A DNA stretch of 64,000 bases from Tetrastigma voinierianum. Lineage: Eukaryota > Streptophyta > Magnoliopsida > Vitales > Vitaceae. Shown here piece by piece: positions 58,482 to 64,000 of this stretch. Below the pieces are notes generated by a model. That model worked only from the letters and a program-made list of their open reading frames with translations, was not told the DNA's origin and did no database searches. The stretch covers positions 558,001 to 622,000 of the forward strand of contig JAEQBH010001508.1 of the NCBI GenBank assembly GCA_016808115.1, read 5' to 3'. The position numbers were made by a program, and so were the translations under genes. Positions within the stretch are counted from its first letter, which is position 1; each line of letters starts with the position of its first letter.

Positions 58482-61220
58482 GAGATATCGTTCTAACACA
58501 TTGTTTGCCTTTTTCTATATAGACTAAAGACCCCTCAGATTAACATAGTTACAAGAGCCTTACACTTCTCTTGCATCCATGTCACTTTGGATAAGTCTGC
58601 TTGATAAATAATCTTCTTAATATTCATGATTTAAAAATAAGGGTCAAGTTTATGACACGCAAAGTGCACAGGTCATACAAGTAGTAAAATCTGAATGTAA
58701 GTCCAGGTATCATTCCCACAAAGATTGGCAACGAATTAAAGATCAACTACCCCAACTACTAAAATTCCATACTATTTGGACTAAGAACTCATAGTGAAAG
58801 TTTTATCTAAACAACAAAAATTAAAGATCCTATACTATTGAATATTATCAAACTAAGCTAAACAAAAGTAAATGAATAAAAATAAATTGTATCTATAAAG
58901 ATGGATTGAATCAGTTTCCTGTGAGAAACGAAACTATCAATGAAATATTAATGAAATACTAATTCCAAAGACGAAAGTACATCAACCAGTTTCTATGCAT
59001 GGATCCGTTTTGTCCAAGATTTCCTAATTGCTGGAATCGATTTCCATATTCACCGGGTTGATATCCTTGCTTCTCAAGACAAGATCCAACCAGCTACCTG
59101 TATTCCAAATTCTCTTTCAAGATCTGGGTATTTTTCTCTCTCGATACTTCACACCCATTTCGTCGACAGCCAGACTCCGCTTCCTTCTCGTGATTTCGCA
59201 AAGCTTCTACCACTTAATCGTGGCTCAACCTCCGTATCTATGGGTTCGCCCCTTCCCTTTGATTAGATCTAAGCTAACACTCAAGTTAGGAACTTACCTT
59301 TAGATTAAGGTGAACTCTCTCGATTATTTATATCATAAATACACCCTCCAACTTCACCATGGAAACGAATCGGGATTTATCAAATGAACCTCGTGAGCTC
59401 GCCAGCTCAATGGTAGTCTAGCATACCCGCAAAAGAATACTCTCAATCCTCAGAATCTCCGTCTTGCGGTCACCAGAGGGCATCCCGGATATCGAGCAAG
59501 ATACATTCTCTCAACCGGTATTCCTGCACTACTATCGGGAACTTATCAATTCAAAACGACACGAATTAAGTAAAACCGAACCCAAAGTAGTTCTCCTCCA
59601 TATTTAGCAGAAAGACTGTAACTAAATGTAAATCAAATCCAAAAGAGAGCCGCACTGACACATCGTATTGCGAATTAAGGAATGGAGTACTGATCATGTA
59701 CAACCACTGTAATTGCAATAAAACTGAGAAGAAACGAATTCCAGAAATTTGTCTAGAATTCATAAATTTTCAGTAATACTAAGAAAACAACACAACAAAA
59801 ATTCAGCTCTACCCCTGCCTCCGCACATCAGCAGATTCAAACTTAAAAGAAATAAACTAAAAATAAAAAGAAATAAAAATCTAATCTAAACTATACACCG
59901 AGTTCCTCCTCCTTTCCTTTTCTCGGGCAGCGAAGACTTAAGCCATTTTACTATTCTAATGTCAGTCATTTATACTGTGAAAAGAATTGGGGTCAATCCC
60001 CAAAAGCCCTGCAGTGAATTCCAAAGAAAAGACCTGAAATTACTGCTCTATGTCGCGACTTCAAGTCAAGGGGTTATGAGCACGGATTTCTCTTGCTTGC
60101 TTCGTGATTAGTCGCGCCTCATTGTCTCGGGCTGCGAACCGCTTTCTCAGAATCGCTTCGATCAATGGTCTCGACATCGTTTGTAGTCGCGACCTCATTT
60201 GTTCAGTGTTTCTTTAGTGTTGATGTCGCGACCTCACTGTGATGTCACGGCCTCTTTGTCTATCTCTTCTTCCCACTTCCGGGAAAAGGCGACACAGCTT
60301 TTAGGTCATACCAACTTTATGTTTATAAGATGGCTTCATGTTGTGACCTTGATTTCTTGGTCGCAGTTGTATTGGTGGTCTTCACCCTTCACAGTTTCAT
60401 CACATGTCGCGACCTCCCGTGATGTCGCGAATTCTTTGCTGCCCATTTCTTCTTTTCGTCGCAACCTCATTTTGTTGCAAACTAGCTTTTTCTCTTTCCC
60501 ACTTTTACCCTGTGTCGCGATCTTCAAGGTGATGTCACACTTTTGTCGCCTTCTTAGCTCTTCTCCAGGTCGCGACCTAAATCAGTGGTCGCGACATCGC
60601 TTGCGCCTCGTGACTTTAAATGGTCCGCGAATCCCTTTAGTTTCCTTCTTTGTCAAGATTCCCTCAGCCTGCTTATGTCGCTGGTCTAAACAAAGATGTC
60701 GTGCGACCTCAATTGGAACCTTTCATTAAAAACTAGTTGCAACGTCTTTTACTTGGGAAGACCTCTCTTGTGGTCTTTTACTGACGGATCTACGCCGCGA
60801 CACTCCGGAAAGTGATGTCGCAATCTCTCGCCTTGTATTCTCTGCTGGTGCTCACATCGCAGTGGTGCTCGATTACGGATTTCTTCTTTGATATTTCCTT
60901 AGTCATCCCGACCATATTTCCCTTTGTCTCAATCCTTTCTTCAAGTCACGACTTCACTTGTTTAGAACTTCTATTTCTTCCTCAAAGCATGAAATTGTGA
61001 TGCTCGTGATTTGGAACCGACCGACAACTAGTTTCCTGCCGCAACCCCGGTTTCGCTGCGACTTCAATCTCGTCAGTAAGCTTCATCTCTTCTTGTTTAT
61101 GCTGAAATTTTAGCTTTATCGTATTTTCCTACAAATGAGACACTGTTAAAAGATCCAGACATTTTTGCAAATAAATCAACATTTACTCGTGAATATACTT
61201 TAAAAATGGATTAAAATCTA
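58482..61220. mobile_element. Non-coding insert of about 2.7 kb in the gypsy integrase, LARD-like, with a second TCGCGA array
   Basis: Integrase text stops at VLEDMLR and resumes with the FDSSH wording that normally precedes the chromodomain, about 210 residues later in the family, so the insert comes with a deletion. The insert has words (ACAAGTAGTAAAA, GTATCATTCCCACAAAGATTG at about 58678-58725) that I associate with large non-autonomous LTR derivatives of plants. No protein motif was found in it. Clear LTRs or target duplications were not identified, so the element class is tentative. Confidence 0.45.
60050..60960. repeat. Second interspersed array of TGTCGCGAC motifs, about 18 worn copies
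   Basis: GATGTCGCGACCTC-like words recur at about 60050, 60185, 60222, 60404, 60422, 60513, 60569, 60585, 60695 and 60814, with CpG-decayed forms (GTCACGG, GTTGTGACC, GTCGCAACC) between them. Spacing is irregular. Confidence 0.8.
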
Positions 61221-61234
61221 AATGAGTTTTTGAC

Positions 61235-61440
61235 TCATCACACATCTCACATATTGCCAAGCCTGCGACATATGGGTACAAGAAGATTTCACTTTCGATG
61301 AAGAGCCGAAAGCTATTCTAGATCGTGAAATAAGACAGTTACGGAACAAGCAAGTCCCTCTGCAGTGCTGGGTGGCAACATCAATATATGGAAGAAGCTG
61401 ACATGGGAAACTATTAATCGACAAATGAGGGTACAGCATT
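61235..61440 (+). pseudogene. gypsy integrase C-terminal chromodomain remnant
   Basis: Reads VQEDFTFDEEPKAILDREIR and QLRNKQVPL, then, after small indels, a worn version of the chromodomain core and ATWE-type end (ADMGNY, TNEGT). This is the wording of chromodomains on Tekay/Del-type integrases, which direct insertion to heterochromatin. It is separated from the integrase core by the insert. Confidence 0.8.
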
Positions 61441-61610
61441 CTCAATTTCTTAGTTCGTAATTTCGAGGATGAAATTTATATTTTGGAAAGGGGGTAGCAC
61501 ATCACAGTATGGAAGAAGTTTACGATGTGGAACCAGAATCTGACAATGAGGGTACAAGCATCTTTAGCTCATCAAAATTTCGAGGACTTAAATTTATTTT
61601 AAGGGGGAGT
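61380..61610 (+). repeat. Tandem duplication of about 120 bp that includes the polypurine tract
   Basis: TATGGAAGAAG..GACA.G.G..A, AATGAGGGTACA.GCAT, TTTCGAGGA, GAAATTTAT/TAAATTTAT and a purine run occur first at about 61386-61494 (ending AAAGGGGGT) and again at about 61508-61610 (ending AAGGGGGAGT). Confidence 0.75.
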
Positions 61611-63682
61611 TGTAACACTCGAAATATACCTTAGTCGCTTTCAACGTGTTTGTATTTGTGAGGGTATAATTTGAATTTTTTGTAATTTAAATTCAAAACG
61701 TGAAAACTGAGAAAGCCAAAAATAAGCAAGGGTAAATTTGTAACTTGTCAAAACGGGACATAAAAGTCATAATATAAGAAGATGATATGCTATTATAGAA
61801 ATGGCATAAGTTGTGGTGCAAATAGAATGGAGTTTAAGGACCAAACAAATTAGAGGAAAGGTAAAATCAACAGTGGATAAGACCACTTGGTCTTATGATT
61901 TGGGGAAAAATCACAAATTTGAGAATGAGTGCTAGGGTTTGTACGTGAAGAGAGGAGTAGAGAAGAAGAAGAGGAAGAAGAAGAAGGAGAAGAGAATTTC
62001 AGGTATGGATTACTATGGGTTTGTATGGATTTGTGAACTTTTGTATGGATTCTTGGATTCTTGATCCATTCTTTGTCTAGTATTTTGCTATGAGTAGTTC
62101 TAACCCACCATTACATGTGTTTGTGGAAGTTGCTGGGTTGGAAATTGTAGGATTATGTATAGATAAGCTTGGAAATGAGGATTTCTATGGATCCGTGGGG
62201 ATTCATGAGGTCATTTGCTCGGGTGTATGAAATCTCTCCCCGAGCTAGGCTCGAGGTGTTGAAGAGTATGAATACTTGTAGTTGCCAGAATCCTCTTTAA
62301 CTTCCCTTTGTGAGTATGTTTGGGTTATGAACCATTTGGGAGTCGTTTTTGGTGATGCTTTTGGATTATTTTGGGGGTTTTGGTTGGATTTCTGGAAAAG
62401 GGGACGAAATCAGCAAATCTAGGCAATGGTCCTACGTCGCGGCGTAGGGATCCCACGCAGCAGCGTAAGTCCACGCCAAGGCGTGGCATGTCCACGCCAC
62501 GGCGCGGCCGTGAGGGAGGCTTGGACAAGCCTCGGGTACGCCGAGGCGTAGCAAAGCTATGCCGCAGCGTAGCAGTGTTCACATACATGTGTTTTTGTCA
62601 TGTTTTGCTATTCCGTTATTCCGAGGACTTGTCTATTGGACTAATGAGAACCCTATAAGTGTATGAAAGGGTCCATTCATGTTTGATGTTGGCAAACTTA
62701 ATGCCCCTATGATAAGATAGTAAGTTCCTGAACACATATGATTGTAGGACTGCCTAAGACCGGATATTGAATGACACACTCCAAGCACCTTGTTACATGG
62801 GCAGCACGCATAAGACTTCTACTCTCCGACACGCGACGACACTCTCCGATCGTGCTTCTCTCGCGACCCCGCCAGGCTAGGCACCCGAAGATCGCACTGC
62901 ATCTCGTAATTTATTGTGTCAGTCCTATTCATTCTTATTACCGGTCTAGTAGTCAAATAGTTATATATGATAAGAGTCCTAATAACGACAAGAGTAAAGT
63001 AATGTACATCGCTCTATCACTCCGAAGTACTTCCACGAGTACCTTCAGATAAATATAAGTTCCGTAGTACCTAAGGGTACCTGCATAAAAGTATAAGCTC
63101 TCAGAAAATCACCCCACGGGTACTCCGTGCTGCAAGTATAAGCCTGTAAGAATTCTACTGAGATCCGAACAAGTATAAGTCCTGCTTATAAGTACAAATA
63201 TGAGTATAAGTTTGATATATGAATTCATGAAAATTATGATATCCGGCATCGTATATCCGCATCGTTATATGCTTACTGTAAATGAGTATTAGTGCATGTG
63301 TATACATATAAGTCATATTTTTCCTACTAAGCGTTAAGCTTAGCACGGGTTTTAATCCATGTAGGTACAGAGGAGGACGTTCGCGATCTTCCGCATACTG
63401 CTGGGCCAACAAACTAGTAGGAGTCCATCTCAATAGGTTTTGTGCTCTGATTATGTAAATGTAAATGTACAGTTTTTGTATAAGCATATGCAAATGGGAC
63501 TCAAGGATCGTATAAAAGCTGACACTATAAATACCATCACGTGTAGTTTTATTTTGTATCTTTGTATATGATATTTCGATTCAGTTATAAGACTTGGGCC
63601 CACCAATATCTAAAAAAGCAAGTAAAGAGTCCTAATATAGTTTCGCGCCCCCTTCATCCGCCCATGTGGTTGGGGGCGGATA
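61611..63682 (+). repeat. 3' LTR of the chromodomain gypsy element, about 2.07 kb
   Basis: Begins TGTAACACTCGAAATATACC directly after the polypurine tract and ends near GGGGGCGGATA. Its last 40 or so bases (CGCCCCC..CCGCC..GGGGGCG) align with the 5' LTR stub at 54534-54568. It holds a palindromic motif array at 62432-62572. The last few bases of the right border are uncertain because the TA end deviates from CA. Confidence 0.72.
62432..62572. repeat. Array of self-complementary ACGCC-NN-GGCGT motifs in the LTR, six copies
   Basis: CTACGTCGCGGCGTAG (62432), CCACGCAGCAGCGTAA (62453), CCACGCCAAGGCGTGG (62470), CCACGCCACGGCGCGG (about 62491), TACGCCGAGGCGTA (62537) and CTATGCCGCAGCGTAG (about 62557) are near-palindromes in otherwise non-repetitive sequence. 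Confidence 0.8.
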
Positions 63683-64000
63683 TTTAGTTTCATTCTTGAG
63701 AAATTTCGGCAAGATTTTCTTCGCCTCCGAGTACATGAAATGACCAAGGTATAAACATATTATTAGTTAGCTTAACTAAGCTGCTAACAATATGTCACCT
63801 TGTCCAAATATGCACCTAGAGAACAAGAGAATTACTGTTGAAATTTATCAAAATGATAAAGTATAAGCGTGTGATTTCATAGATGTTATGTATTTCTAAA
63901 CTGTTCAAACGGACAATTCAAGCATCATTTGTAGATAATTTCACCAATCATATGCAAAACATTTAAGTTGAAAACTTGAGTATGACCACAATAAATAATC
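63683..64000. other. Flanking DNA right of the gypsy 3' LTR
   Basis: AT-rich, no gene, repeat or RNA motif recognised. Confidence 0.5.

Larger units (their letters stand above)
54531..63682 (+). mobile_element. Chromodomain Ty3/gypsy retrotransposon (Tekay/Del-like), 5' LTR nearly lost, interrupted by an insert
   Basis: The left end keeps only the last 38 or so bases of a 5' LTR (to GCGCGACA at 54568), then the tRNA-Met-type primer site TTGGTATTAGAGCC (54571-54584). Gag and pol follow in gypsy order, RNase H then integrase, and an integrase C-terminal chromodomain lies at about 61235-61440. A polypurine tract AAGGGGGAGT (61601-61610) precedes the 3' LTR. From about 58482 to 61220 the integrase is interrupted by non-coding DNA. 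Stops and frame changes show the element is inactive. Confidence 0.88.

Noticed and set aside
60199..60729. Plus-strand frame of 176 codons
   Set aside because: It covers the TCGCGA motif array in a non-coding insert and shows no protein family motif.
1..64000. Bacterial-type operons, phage or defence systems
   Set aside because: Introns, plant gene families and plant transposons throughout; no prokaryotic gene arrangement seen.

Overview
The window is plant nuclear DNA, most likely from a eudicot. It has an AT-rich, intron-containing background, a complete oleate desaturase gene of FAD2 type with the usual long intron in its 5' leader, a seed-type LEA gene, a laccase remnant, and plant-specific transposon families (copia, Tat and chromodomain gypsy, CACTA, MULE, foldback MITEs). 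I cannot name the species from sequence alone. About half of the window is decayed mobile DNA. The only clearly intact protein gene is FAD2 (44059-45207, + strand).

Layout. 1-2690: minus-strand remnant of a Mutator-like transposase followed on the same strand by a broken, multi-exon plant mobile domain (PMD) gene that runs off the left edge. 2988-3433: foldback MITE with a perfect 9-bp target duplication. 5130-6030: LEA group 1 gene with ABRE-rich promoter, one intron and two compensating frame disruptions. 6383-about 13007: degenerate Ty1/copia element with two diverged LTRs. About 13010-19218: GC-rich, minus-strand Ty3/gypsy element of the Tat type, broken by many small indels. 19219-22470: AT-rich DNA with tandem repeats. 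22520-23582: second LEA group 1 copy, inverted relative to the first; it is truncated and its first exon runs into a minisatellite. 27037-about 32310: tandem duplication of about 2.65 kb, each copy carrying a long-TIR foldback element. 33903-about 36280: minus-strand gypsy LTR fragment with an array of self-complementary TCGCGA motifs. 36290-about 38720: 5'-truncated copia remnant plus LTR. 41286-45370: FAD2 promoter, leader exon, 2.57-kb leader intron, coding exon and 3' end. 45430-46184: minus-strand laccase pseudogene, convergent with FAD2. About 49880-51579: minus-strand LTR-like block. 51870-54352: minus-strand CACTA (En/Spm) transposase remnant. 54531-about 63682: chromodomain Ty3/gypsy element (+), nearly lacking its 5' LTR, interrupted by a 2.7-kb non-coding insert with a second TCGCGA array, and ending in a 2.07-kb 3' LTR that carries a different palindromic array.

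Function. FAD2 is the working metabolic gene: it makes linoleate from oleate on ER phospholipids. The LEA gene, if expressed, would be an ABA/desiccation-responsive protectant, as its ACGTG-core promoter elements suggest. The other coding remnants are transposon genes or pseudogenes. I found no operon-like or defence-like system. The most unusual signals are the palindromic motif arrays in and near gypsy LTRs, the minisatellite at the start of the second LEA copy, and the MULE-PMD arrangement.
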